A DNA stretch of 28,621 nt. Source: Ruminiclostridium sp. GTDB taxonomy: Bacteria; Bacillota_A; Clostridia; Oscillospirales; Oscillospiraceae. A program made the position numbers and the translations under genes. Every line of letters begins with the position of its first letter. The stretch's first letter is position 1. Below the pieces are notes generated by a model that saw only the letters and a program-made list of their open reading frames with translations, ran no database searches and was not told the DNA's origin. The stretch spans positions 1-28,621 of the forward strand of contig JAFXCU010000067.1 in NCBI GenBank assembly GCA_017521345.1, read 5' to 3'. Of the stretch, positions 21,311 through 28,621 are shown one piece after another.

Positions 21311-22402
21311 ATGGAACTGAAGACCCCTCTTTATGATGTCCATGTGGAAGAAGGCGGCAAGATCGTCCCCTTCGCAGGCTACCTGCTGCCCGTGCAGTAC
21401 GCAGCCTCCGGCGTGATCAAGGAGCATATGGCAGTCCGTCAGCAGTGCGGCCTGTTCGACGTTTCTCACATGGGTGAGATCCTGTTCACCGGTCCCACTG
21501 CTCTGGCCACCGTCAACCACCTGCTGACCAACGACTACACCGGCATGCCCGTCAACAAGGTCCGCTACGGCGTCATGTGCAACGAGCAGGGCGGCACCAT
21601 CGACGACGTCATCGTCTACAAGTTCTCCGAGGAGGCTTACCTGGTGGTCGTCAACGCATCCAACCGCCACAAGGACTACGAGCACATGGCAAAGAACGTC
21701 CTGGAAGGCACCAAGTGCGAGGACATCTCTGACAACGTGGCTCAGGTGGCACTGCAGGGCCCCAAGGCTCCCGCCATCATGAAGAAGCTGCTGGCAGAAG
21801 ACCAGATCCCCAAGGGCTACTACACCGCTCTGCCCAATATCGTCATCAACGGCGTCAACACCATGATCTCCCGCACCGGTTACACCGGCGAGCTGGGCTA
21901 TGAGATCTACTGCGCTCCCGAAGACGCAGCCAAGCTGTGGAAGACCCTGCGTGAGGCAGGCGAGGAGTTCGGCCTGATCCCCTGCGGTCTGGGCGCCCGT
22001 GACACCCTGCGTATGGAAGCTGCTATGCCCCTGTACGGCCACGAGATGGACGAGACCGTCACTCCTCTGGAGGCAGGTCTGGACTTCGGCGTGAAGCTGG
22101 ACAAGGAAGAGTTCATCGGCCGTGAGGCTCTGGTGGCTGCCGGCGCTCCCCAGCGTGTCCGCATCGGCCTGGCTGTTACCGGCCGCGGCATCATCCGTGA
22201 GCACATGGACGTCTATGTTGGCGAGGAGAAGATCGGTCAGACCACTTCCGGCACCCAGTGCCCCTACGTTGGCAAGGCCATCGGCATGGCTCTGGTGGAC
22301 GCAAAGTACACCGAGGTGGGCGCCCCTGTTGAGGTCGACGTCCGCGGCCGCCGTGTTGCCTGCGAGATCGTCCCCCTGCCCTTCTACACCAGAGGTAAGT
22401 AA
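21311..22402 (+). CDS. gcvT: Glycine cleavage system aminomethyltransferase (T protein)
   Basis: A 363-residue tetrahydrofolate-dependent enzyme that releases ammonia from the aminomethyl group carried by GcvH and forms 5,10-methylene-THF. Typical features include the N-terminus LKTPLYDVHVEEGGKIVPFA, FDVSHMGEI, NASNRHKDYEH, the catalytic-region RTGYTGELGYEIY and GLGARDTLRMEAAMPLYGHE, and the C-terminal barrel with GFTSGT-like TTSGTQCPYVGKAIGMALV. Length is normal. The start follows AAGGAG; the frame stays open upstream through the riboswitch, but those ATGs lack ribosome binding sites. It is the first gene of the operon and directly controlled by the tandem glycine riboswitch. Its codons suggest high expression. 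Confidence 0.97.
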   Translation: MELKTPLYDVHVEEGGKIVPFAGYLLPVQYAASGVIKEHMAVRQQCGLFDVSHMGEILFTGPTALATVNHLLTNDYTGMPVNKVRYGVMCNEQGGTIDDVIVYKFSEEAYLVVVNASNRHKDYEHMAKNVLEGTKCEDISDNVAQVALQGPKAPAIMKKLLAEDQIPKGYYTALPNIVINGVNTMISRTGYTGELGYEIYCAPEDAAKLWKTLREAGEEFGLIPCGLGARDTLRMEAAMPLYGHEMDETVTPLEAGLDFGVKLDKEEFIGREALVAAGAPQRVRIGLAVTGRGIIREHMDVYVGEEKIGQTTSGTQCPYVGKAIGMALVDAKYTEVGAPVEVDVRGRRVACEIVPLPFYTRGK

Positions 22403-22483
22403 TGGACGGCAGGGTCATCCCTGCGCCCCATGAATAAGTAATCAAAGAAAACACCATTCTATTATTATTTGGAGGAAATCATC

Positions 22484-22867
22484 ATGTCTAACATCCCTGC
22501 TGAACTGAAGTATTCCGCATCCCACGAGTGGGTCAAGGAAGAGGACGGCGTCTTCGTCATCGGTCTGACCGACTACGCACAGAGCGCTCTGGGCGACATC
22601 GTTTTCATCAACCTGCCTGAAGAGGGCGACGAAGTCACCGCTGGCGAGTCCTTCGCTGACGTTGAGTCCGTCAAGGCTGTCTCCGACGTCTTCTCCCCCG
22701 TTACCGGCGCTGTCTGCGCAGTCAACGAAGAGCTGCTGGACGACCCCGCACAGGTCAACGAGGATCCCTATGGCGCATGGCTGATCAAGGTCGAGAACGT
22801 CACCGGTACCGAGGAACTGCTGGACGCAGAGGGCTACGCAGCCGTCGTTGAAGCTGAGGAGGCATAA
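22484..22867 (+). CDS. gcvH: Glycine cleavage system H protein
   Basis: A 127-residue lipoyl carrier that shuttles the aminomethyl group between the P, T and L proteins. Lys64 in [17 protein letters not shown] is the lipoylation site, and [20 protein letters not shown] and [15 protein letters not shown] are typical N-terminal strands. The ATG at 22484 is preceded by TTGGAGGAAA; an in-frame ATG at 22469 lies within that site. It follows gcvT after 81 bases, which hold a small GCAGGG/CCCTGC hairpin just past the gcvT stop that might influence relative expression. It would be lipoylated by the LplA protein encoded downstream. Confidence 0.97.
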   Translation: MSNIPAELKYSASHEWVKEEDGVFVIGLTDYAQSALGDIVFINLPEEGDEVTAGESFADVESVKAVSDVFSPVTGAVCAVNEELLDDPAQVNEDPYGAWLIKVENVTGTEELLDAEGYAAVVEAEEA

Positions 22868-22868
22868 T

Positions 22869-24179
22869 ATGGGCAGCTATATTCCCGCAACCCGGGAAGA
22901 GCGGCAGAAAATGCTTGAGTCCATCGGCCTGACCTCCATGGACCAGCTGTACAGCATCGTGCCCGAGGAGGCTCTGCTCAAGGAGCTGAACATTCCCGAA
23001 GGCATGAGCGAGCTGGAAGTGGCCCAGAAGGTCTCCGCAATGGCCGATGAGAACAAGAAGTTCCGCAGCATCTTCCGCGGCGCTGGTGCATATCACCACT
23101 ATATCCCTTCCATCGTGAAGACTGTGACTTCCAAGGAAGAGTTCGTGACCGCATACACCCCCTATCAGGCTGAGATCAGCCAGGGCGTCCTGCAGTCCAT
23201 CTTTGAGTATCAGACCCAGGTCTGTGAGCTGACCGGCATGGATGTGTCCAACGCATCCGTCTACGACGGCGCTGTGGCTGCTGCTGAGGCAGTGCTTATG
23301 TGCCAGGAGAGAAAGCGCTCCACCGTCGTGATCTCCGGCAGCTGCGATCCTCAGACCATCCAGGTCATCAAGACCTACTGCGCAAGCCGCAGTGTTCCCG
23401 TTGTGGTCATCCCCGCTGTGGACTGTGCTACCGACCTGGAAGCACTGAAGGCAGCCCTGACCAAGGAGACCGCAGCTGTTTACGTCCAGAGCCCCAACTA
23501 CTATGGCGTCATCGAAGACATGGACGCTGTGGTGGCAGCCACCCACGAGGTGGGCGCCAAGGCTGTCATGGGTGCCAACCCCATCTCCCTGGGCCTGCTG
23601 AAGACCCCCGGCGAGTATGGCGCTGACGTTGCTGTCTGCGAAGGCCAGCCTCTGGGTATGCCCATTGGCTTCGGCGGCCCCTACCTGGGCATCATGACCT
23701 GCACCCAGGCTATGACCCGTAAGCTCCCCGGCCGTATCGTCGGCCAGACCACCGACCACGACGGCCGCCGTGCTTTCGTCCTGACCCTGCAGGCCCGTGA
23801 GCAGCACATCCGCCGTGAGAAGGCATCTTCCAACATCTGCTCCAACGAGGCACTGTGCGCTATGACCGCCTCTGTCTACCTGGCAGCTATGGGCCCCAAG
23901 GGCCTGCGTCAGGCAGCTGAGAGCTCCGCTGCACATGCCCACTACCTGGCTGCAGAGCTGGAGAAGATCGGCTTCAAGACCCGTGTGAACAAGCCCTTCT
24001 TCAACGAGTTCCTCACCGACTGCCCCGTGGATCCCGAAAAGATCTGCGCTGCTCTGGAAGCAAAGGGCATCCTGGGCGGTCTGCCCCTGGAGGGCGGCAT
24101 CCTGTGGTGCTGCACCGAGCTGAACAGCCGCGGTGACATCGACGCCCTGGTAGCCATTCTGAAGGAGGTGTGCGCATAA
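22869..24179 (+). CDS. gcvPA: Glycine dehydrogenase (decarboxylating) subunit 1
   Basis: A 436-residue alpha subunit of the two-part P protein found in Gram-positive bacteria, which with subunit 2 decarboxylates glycine on PLP and loads the residue on GcvH. Recognisable segments are SYIPATREERQKMLESIGL, FRGAGAYHHYIPSIVK, AYTPYQAEISQGVLQSIFEY, QTQVCELTGMDVSNASVYDG and TLQAREQHIRREKASSNICS. The ATG is one base after the gcvH stop codon, with GAGGAGG inside the end of gcvH as ribosome binding site. The PLP lysine is on the other subunit, as expected. A start seven codons earlier would overlap gcvH and is not supported. Confidence 0.97.
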   Translation: MGSYIPATREERQKMLESIGLTSMDQLYSIVPEEALLKELNIPEGMSELEVAQKVSAMADENKKFRSIFRGAGAYHHYIPSIVKTVTSKEEFVTAYTPYQAEISQGVLQSIFEYQTQVCELTGMDVSNASVYDGAVAAAEAVLMCQERKRSTVVISGSCDPQTIQVIKTYCASRSVPVVVIPAVDCATDLEALKAALTKETAAVYVQSPNYYGVIEDMDAVVAATHEVGAKAVMGANPISLGLLKTPGEYGADVAVCEGQPLGMPIGFGGPYLGIMTCTQAMTRKLPGRIVGQTTDHDGRRAFVLTLQAREQHIRREKASSNICSNEALCAMTASVYLAAMGPKGLRQAAESSAAHAHYLAAELEKIGFKTRVNKPFFNEFLTDCPVDPEKICAALEAKGILGGLPLEGGILWCCTELNSRGDIDALVAILKEVCA

Positions 24180-25615
24180 TGAAACTGCTGTTTGAACGTA
24201 GTGTTCCCGGCCGCGGCATGGACCTGCTGCCTGCATGTGATGTGCCCGCCGCTGAATTTGACCCCAGCCTGCTGCGTGGTGCCGCACCCCACCTGCCCGA
24301 GATCTCTGAGATCGACCTGGGCCGCCACTACACCGAGCTGGCAAAGCAGACCCACGGTGTGAACGACGGTTTCTACCCCCTGGGCTCCTGCACCATGAAG
24401 TACAACCCCCGCGTGAACGAAGAGATGGCAGCTCTGCCCGGCTTCACCCAGATCCACCCCCTGCAGCCCATCGAGACCGTTCAGGGCTGTCTGGAGGTTC
24501 TGTACACCGCCGAGCAGCTGCTGTGCGAGATCACCGGCATGGACGGCATGACCCTGCAGCCCGCTGCTGGCGCCCACGGTGAGTACACCGGCCTGCAGCT
24601 GATCCGCAGCTATCACCTGTCCCGCGGCGACACCGCCCGCAACAAGATCATCGTTCCCGACTCTGCCCACGGCACCAACCCCGCTTCCGCTACCATGGTT
24701 GGCTACAAGGTGGTCTCCATCCCCTCCAACCCCGAAGGCGGCGTTGACCTGGAGGCTCTGCGTGCAGCCGTCGGCCCCGACACTGCCGGCCTCATGCTGA
24801 CCAACCCCAACACCGTCGGCCTGTTCGACCCCAACATCCTGGAGATCACCAAGATCGTCCACGATGCAGGCGGCCTGTGCTACTATGACGGTGCTAACCT
24901 GAACGCAGTTATGGGCCACGTCCGCCCCGGCGACATGGGCTTCGACTGCGTCCACCTGAACCTGCACAAGACCTTCTCCACTCCCCACGGCGGCGGCGGC
25001 CCCGGCAGCGGCCCTGCAGGCTGCAAGGAGTTCCTGAAGCCCTTCCTGCCCACTCCTCACGTGAAGAAGACCGAGACTGGCTACGAGCTGTATGCGCCCG
25101 AGCAGTCCATGGGTAAGGTCCGCAGCTTCTACGGCAACTTCCTGGTGGTCCTGAAGGCTCTGACCTACGTCCTGACCCTGGGTAAGGAAGGCATCCCCGA
25201 GGCATCTGCCGGTGCAGTCCTGAACGCAAACTATATGATGAAGAAGCTGGTTGGCTCCTACGATATGGCTTGCGACGGCCTGTGCATGCACGAGTTCGTT
25301 ATGGACCTGAGCCGTCAGGCCCACGACCACGGCTTCACTGCTATGGACGTGGCAAAGCGCCTGCTGGACTTCGGTATGCACCCCTCCACGATGTACTTCC
25401 CCCTGATCGTCCACGAAGCTCTGATGATCGAGCCCACCGAGACCGAGAGCCCCGAGACTCTGGACGAGGCAGCAGAAGTCTATCTGAAGATCCTGGCAGA
25501 GGGCATGGAAGATGCAGAAAAGCTGCACCACGCTCCTCTGAACTGCGCCATCAGCCGTCCCGACGAGGTCACGGCTGCCCGCAACCCCATCGTCCGCTAC
25601 ACCTTCGAGGCTTAA
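24179..25615 (+). CDS. gcvPB: Glycine dehydrogenase (decarboxylating) subunit 2
   Basis: A 478-residue beta subunit that carries the cofactor. The PLP-binding lysine is Lys264 in HLNLHKTFSTPHGGGGPGSG. GVNDGFYPLGSCTMKYNPR, LQPAAGAHGEYTGL and IVPDSAHGTNPASA are other invariant stretches. Its ATG overlaps the gcvPA stop (TAATG), with AAGGAGGTG just upstream, so the two subunits are translated in balance. The glycine-rich loop after the lysine is intact, and no key residue appears altered. Codon use is again of the highly expressed type. Confidence 0.97.
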   Translation: MKLLFERSVPGRGMDLLPACDVPAAEFDPSLLRGAAPHLPEISEIDLGRHYTELAKQTHGVNDGFYPLGSCTMKYNPRVNEEMAALPGFTQIHPLQPIETVQGCLEVLYTAEQLLCEITGMDGMTLQPAAGAHGEYTGLQLIRSYHLSRGDTARNKIIVPDSAHGTNPASATMVGYKVVSIPSNPEGGVDLEALRAAVGPDTAGLMLTNPNTVGLFDPNILEITKIVHDAGGLCYYDGANLNAVMGHVRPGDMGFDCVHLNLHKTFSTPHGGGGPGSGPAGCKEFLKPFLPTPHVKKTETGYELYAPEQSMGKVRSFYGNFLVVLKALTYVLTLGKEGIPEASAGAVLNANYMMKKLVGSYDMACDGLCMHEFVMDLSRQAHDHGFTAMDVAKRLLDFGMHPSTMYFPLIVHEALMIEPTETESPETLDEAAEVYLKILAEGMEDAEKLHHAPLNCAISRPDEVTAARNPIVRYTFEA

Positions 25616-25662
25616 TGGCCGCCTGAAGCTGTCAGCGTAAGGGGACTTACACTGATTGAACG

Positions 25663-25695
25663 ATTTTCCCCGGCGGCGTGTTCGCCGGGGAAAAT
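25663..25695. other. Strong hairpin between gcvPB and lplA
   Basis: A perfect 13-bp stem, ATTTTCCCCGGCG with its complement (25663-25675 with 25683-25695), has a 7-base loop. The following AATTGCTTT is a poor terminator tail on the plus strand, and none exists on the minus strand. It could be a partial terminator or an mRNA processing/stability element that sets lplA-lpdA lower than gcvTH-PA-PB. Confidence 0.6.
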
Positions 25696-25737
25696 TGCTT
25701 TATCCAACCCGATCCCGCATTCCATTGGAGGCCCCCT

Positions 25738-26718
25738 ATGCTTCATTCCCTGTATGTGATCCATTCCCGGCACCATGATCCCCGCCACAACCTGGCCCTG
25801 GAGGAATACCTGATGCAGACCGTGAAACCCGGTCAGTGCATCCTGTACCTCTGGCAGAACCAGCGGACGGTGGTCATCGGCCGGAACCAGCACGCAGAAA
25901 ACGAGTGCCGCATCCAGGCCCTGGAGGCCGACGGAGGACATCTGGTCCGCCGTCTCTCCGGCGGCGGTGCGGTCTATCATGACCTGGGCAACGTGAACTT
26001 CACCTTCCTGGTGACCAAGGAGGACTACGACGTGAGCCGTCAGACGGAGGTCATCCTCCGGGCGGTCCAAAAGGTGGGCCTCCAGGCCGAGAAGAACGGC
26101 CGCAACGACCTGACGGTGGAGGGCCAGAAGTTCTCCGGCCACGCCTACTACAAGACCGGCCAGCAGTGCTACCACCACGGCACCATCATGGTGGACGTGG
26201 ACATGGCGCCCCTGGAAAAATACCTGAACGTCTCCCCCCTGAAGCTCCAGGCCAAGGGGGTCAAGTCGGTGCGCTCCCGGGTGACCAACCTGCGGAAGTA
26301 CCTGCCCGACCTGGCCATTCCGGACCTGAACCGGGCTCTGGTGGAGGCCTTCCAGGAGGTCTACGGCCTGCCTGCGGCTGAGCTGCAGTATGAGGACCTG
26401 GACCAGGCCGCCATCGCGGAAGGCCAGGCCCGGTTCTCTGCCCCGGAATGGATCTACGGGGACTGCCGTCCCCTGGCGGTGAGCCGGGAGGCCAGGTTTG
26501 ACTGGGGCATCCTGCGGATGGACCATTCTCGGGAAGATGGCCGCATCACCGAAGCTGCCCTCTGGTCCGATGGCCTGGAGGGTGACTTCCTGAGCCGGGT
26601 GCCCGGCCTGCTCCGGGGCTGCCCCCTGGAGGAGAAGGCTCTGCGGGAAAAACTGCTGTCAGACCCGGACAGCACCGAGGAAGTGGTGGAGGGGATCCTC
26701 TCCCTGCTTCTGACCTGA
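25738..26718 (+). CDS. lplA: Lipoate-protein ligase
   Basis: A 326-residue enzyme that activates lipoate with ATP and attaches it to a lysine of an acceptor, here presumably GcvH. RRLSGGGAVYHDLGNVNFTF (about 71-90) and GQKFSGHAYYK with the catalytic Lys131 are the family motifs, and the C-terminal roughly 90 residues fit the accessory domain of full-length LplA. The start is set by TTGGAGG seven bases before the ATG; the open frame continues upstream into the intergenic hairpin without a ribosome binding site. No lipoate synthase is visible in the window, which suggests salvage of exogenous lipoate. Codon use returns to the CGG/CTG-rich style of ordinary genes. Confidence 0.94.
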   Translation: MLHSLYVIHSRHHDPRHNLALEEYLMQTVKPGQCILYLWQNQRTVVIGRNQHAENECRIQALEADGGHLVRRLSGGGAVYHDLGNVNFTFLVTKEDYDVSRQTEVILRAVQKVGLQAEKNGRNDLTVEGQKFSGHAYYKTGQQCYHHGTIMVDVDMAPLEKYLNVSPLKLQAKGVKSVRSRVTNLRKYLPDLAIPDLNRALVEAFQEVYGLPAAELQYEDLDQAAIAEGQARFSAPEWIYGDCRPLAVSREARFDWGILRMDHSREDGRITEAALWSDGLEGDFLSRVPGLLRGCPLEEKALREKLLSDPDSTEEVVEGILSLLLT

Positions 26719-26746
26719 TCGTGACAAAAGAAACGAGGAAATGAAA

Positions 26747-28111
26747 ATGAATTTTGATATTGCAATCATCGGCGGCGGCCCCGGCGGCTACAACGCAGCA
26801 GAAAAGGCTACCAAGCTGGGCATGCAGGTGGTCCTGTTCGAGAAGGAAGACCTGGGCGGCACCTGCCTGAACCGCGGCTGCATGCCCACCAAGGCCCTCA
26901 TCCACAGCACCGAGCTGTATGAGTCCCTGGCCCACGCTGCCGACCTGGGCATCAACGTGGAAAACTACACCTTCGACTTCGCCGCCATGCACGCCCGCAA
27001 GGCACAGGTGGTGGAAGAGCTGCGCAAGGGCGTGGAGAAGCTCATGAAGGCCGGCAAGATCACCGTGGTCTATGGCCAGGCTCAGATCGCCGGCTCCGGC
27101 GTGGTCACCTGCGAGGGCGAGACCTACGAGGTCAAGGACATCATCATCGCCACCGGCTCCAAGGTTGCCTATCCCCCCATCCCCGGCATCCACGACGAGG
27201 GCGTGTACAACAGCCGTGACATCCTGGAAGGGGACGGCATCATGTTCAAGTCCCTCATCATCATTGGCGGCGGCGTTGTGGGCATCGAGTGCGCCTCCAT
27301 CTACAACTCCCTGGGCTGTGAAGTCACCGTCCTGGAGGCTGCCGATCACATCCTGCCCGTCATGGACAAGGAGATCGCCACCCGTCTGGGCATGATGATG
27401 AAGAAGCGGGGCATCAAGGTGGAAGCCAAGGCCATGGTCCAGAAGATCGAAGGCACCCCCGGCAACATGACCGTCACCTACCTGGACAAGAAGGGCAAGG
27501 AAGTGGTGGTCTCCGCAGAGGGCGTCCTGGCTGCTGCCGGCCGCTGCGCCAACATCGACGGCCTCTTCGCTGAGGGCGTGGAGATCGAGATGTTCAAGAA
27601 CGCCATCGTGGGCGACGAAGTGGGCCGCACCAGCATCCCCAACGTCTACGTCATCGGCGACGCCAAGGCAAAGAACATCCAGCTGGCCCACGTGGCAGAG
27701 GCACAGGGTGCCAACGCTGTGGCAGTCATCGCCGGCAAGGAGCCTCCCATCGATATGTCTGTCGTTCCCAGCTGCGTGTACACCAACCCCGAGATCGCAG
27801 CGGTCGGCATGAACGAGGACCAGGCAAAGGCAGCCGGCTTTACCCCCAAGGCTGTTAAGTTCCTCACCGGTGCCAACGGCAAGTGCCTCATCGAGAACAC
27901 CGACAGCGGCTACGTCAAGCTCATCACCGATGCAGCCGATGGCCGTATCCTGGGCGCACACCTGGTCTGCCCCCGTGCCACCGACATGATCGGCGAGCTG
28001 GCTCTGGCCGTCCAGAAGGGCATCACCGCTGAGGGCCTGCACGCTGTTATCCATCCCCATCCCACCTTCACCGAGATGATCTCCGGTGCAGCTGCGCTGG
28101 TGGAGCACTAA
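26747..28111 (+). CDS. lpdA: Dihydrolipoyl dehydrogenase (L protein)
   Basis: A 454-residue FAD- and NAD-dependent flavoprotein that reoxidises the dihydrolipoyl arm of GcvH. It has the N-terminal FAD motif IGGGPGGYNAAEKA, the redox disulfide GGTCLNRGCMPTK (Cys40, Cys45), the second dinucleotide motif IIGGGVVGIECAS, the FAD-binding IPNVYVIGDAK, and the C-terminal HPHPTFTEM with the active-site His-Glu pair. The redox loop has Arg, Met and Thr where the common version reads GGTCLNVGCIPSK, a mild departure. The ATG at 26747 is eight bases after GAGG, while the ATG at 26741 is only two, so the former is preferred. It is the last gene of the glycine cleavage operon. Confidence 0.95.
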   Translation: MNFDIAIIGGGPGGYNAAEKATKLGMQVVLFEKEDLGGTCLNRGCMPTKALIHSTELYESLAHAADLGINVENYTFDFAAMHARKAQVVEELRKGVEKLMKAGKITVVYGQAQIAGSGVVTCEGETYEVKDIIIATGSKVAYPPIPGIHDEGVYNSRDILEGDGIMFKSLIIIGGGVVGIECASIYNSLGCEVTVLEAADHILPVMDKEIATRLGMMMKKRGIKVEAKAMVQKIEGTPGNMTVTYLDKKGKEVVVSAEGVLAAAGRCANIDGLFAEGVEIEMFKNAIVGDEVGRTSIPNVYVIGDAKAKNIQLAHVAEAQGANAVAVIAGKEPPIDMSVVPSCVYTNPEIAAVGMNEDQAKAAGFTPKAVKFLTGANGKCLIENTDSGYVKLITDAADGRILGAHLVCPRATDMIGELALAVQKGITAEGLHAVIHPHPTFTEMISGAAALVEH

Positions 28112-28113
28112 GG

Positions 28114-28144
28114 GTTCAACAGACTGCTGTGCAGCCCGTTGAAC
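28114..28144 (+). other. Hairpin after lpdA
   Basis: GTTCAAC (28114-28120) pairs with GTTGAAC (28138-28144) and encloses a second small stem. No T-run follows, so it is not a standard terminator; it may cap the operon transcript. Confidence 0.45.
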
Positions 28145-28203
28145 AGTGAATAGAGAATAGTGAAGAGTGAATAGGTAAGGAAACACCATGCCTATTCACT
28201 CTT
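28145..28203. repeat. GAATAG-type repeats and 13-bp inverted repeat
   Basis: Degenerate copies of GTGAATAG (GTGAATAG, GAATAGTG, GTGAATAGG) occupy 28146-28175. The segment AAGAGTGAATAGG (28163-28175) is exactly complementary to CCTATTCACTCTT (28191-28203) around a 15-base loop. There is no coding function. Confidence 0.65.
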
Positions 28204-28227
28204 ACTTCTTATAGAAGGGGGAGACCT

Positions 28228-28621
28228 GTGAATTACAAAGAAATCACATCCCGGGTCTGGCACCTGGAGGAGGACTATCGGGACTACTGTACCCTGGTCC
28301 GGGGAGACAAGCTGGCCATCCTCTGGGACACCGGCCAGGGAAAGCAGGATCTGCCGGCCTTTCTGGCCCAGCACCTGGATACCCCCTGTGTAGTCCTCAA
28401 CAGCCACGGCCACGACGACCACGTCGGGGGCAACCACCGGTTTGGGACCGTCTATGCCCACCGGGAGGACTGGCATCTGCTGGCCTCCCACGCCAGGATG
28501 ACCACGGGAGAGCCCCCTGCCTATGGGGTGGAGGAATTGGTCCCCGGCGTGGTCTTTGACCTGGGGGGACTTCACGGCCGGGTGGTCTCCCTGGCGGGCC
28601 ACACCCGGGGGTCGGTGGGCC
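28228..28621 (+). CDS. MBL-fold metallohydrolase, partial (runs off the window)
   Basis: The first 131 residues of a metallo-beta-lactamase-fold protein. It begins at a GTG preceded by AAGGGGGAG; read from there it gives MNYKEITSRVWHLEEDYRDY. The metal-binding signature SHGHDDHVGG (HxHxDH) is at about residues 59-68, and LAGHTRGSVG near the end supplies the next metal-ligand His and the usual GHTxGS turn. The short N-terminus and fold order suit a small hydrolase of the glyoxalase II-like group, but the substrate cannot be told from this fragment. It lies 116 bases after lpdA, beyond hairpins and repeats, and may or may not share its transcript. Its high CGG/GGG codon content differs from the gcv genes. 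Confidence 0.85.
   Translation, partial: MNYKEITSRVWHLEEDYRDYCTLVRGDKLAILWDTGQGKQDLPAFLAQHLDTPCVVLNSHGHDDHVGGNHRFGTVYAHREDWHLLASHARMTTGEPPAYGVEELVPGVVFDLGGLHGRVVSLAGHTRGSVG

Noticed and set aside
26546..28189. Long open frame antisense to lpdA and part of lplA (over 500 codons), with similar antisense frames opposite the metal ATPase, gcvPA, gcvPB, the MBOAT gene and others
   Set aside because: They mirror strong coding genes in GC-rich DNA, have low-complexity His/Gly/Val/Leu-rich translations, and lack ribosome binding sites or recognisable domains.

Overview
The window is GC-rich (judged by eye, clearly above 55%), densely coded bacterial DNA with strong AGGAGG-type ribosome binding sites. 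The following point to an anaerobic Gram-positive Clostridia member, most likely an Oscillospiraceae/Ruminococcaceae gut commensal: a two-subunit glycine decarboxylase (gcvPA/gcvPB), a tandem glycine riboswitch, a glycyl radical enzyme, a DUF4317 protein, several MATE exporters, a butyrate-pathway 3-hydroxybutyryl-CoA dehydrogenase, and small dispersed hairpin repeats. The assignment is inferred from gene content and style, not from a marker gene.

Layout. 1-940: hbd (+) ending in a bidirectional terminator. 941-4049 (-): a glycyl radical enzyme and its radical-SAM activase. 4139-6636 (-): a MATE transporter and a DUF4317 protein. 6637-6873: a double-hairpin repeat. 6874-8869 (+): an ECF-like sigma factor overlapping a polytopic membrane protein of unknown function. 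8870-9223: a hairpin and a MITE-like repeat. 9224-11828: a metal-resistance locus with a His-rich ArsR repressor (-), a consensus promoter and operator, a free-standing HMA metallochaperone and a P1B-type Zn/Cd ATPase (+). 12098-14409 (+): a U32-like protein overlapping a second MATE. 14465-17356 (+): a promoter, a short leader with a terminator, then an MBOAT O-acyltransferase and a DHHW (AlgJ/AlgX-like) partner. 17455-18651 (+): an MFS transporter followed by an array of small hairpins spaced by GTGAAAT. 18823-20887: TetR (-) and a third MATE (+), divergent from one palindrome that carries both promoters. 20975-28111 (+): consensus promoter, tandem glycine riboswitch, then gcvT-gcvH-gcvPA-gcvPB-lplA-lpdA. 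28228 to the edge: start of an MBL-fold hydrolase.

The most coherent system is the last operon. It encodes all four glycine cleavage proteins plus the ligase that lipoylates GcvH and the dehydrogenase that reoxidises it, behind an aptamer pair whose final stem shares bases with a terminator, which predicts a glycine-activated ON switch. The metal locus is a compact sense-and-export unit in which the HMA domain is a separate gene rather than the N-terminus of the pump.

The least explained items are: the glycyl radical enzyme, whose active-site loop reads GCVVP where dehydratase/decarboxylase relatives carry a Glu; the sigma factor/membrane protein pair; the mirror-image divergent promoters at 19424-19457; the leader before the MBOAT gene; and four classes of intergenic hairpin repeat. 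I see no tRNA, rRNA, CRISPR array, prophage or intact insertion sequence.
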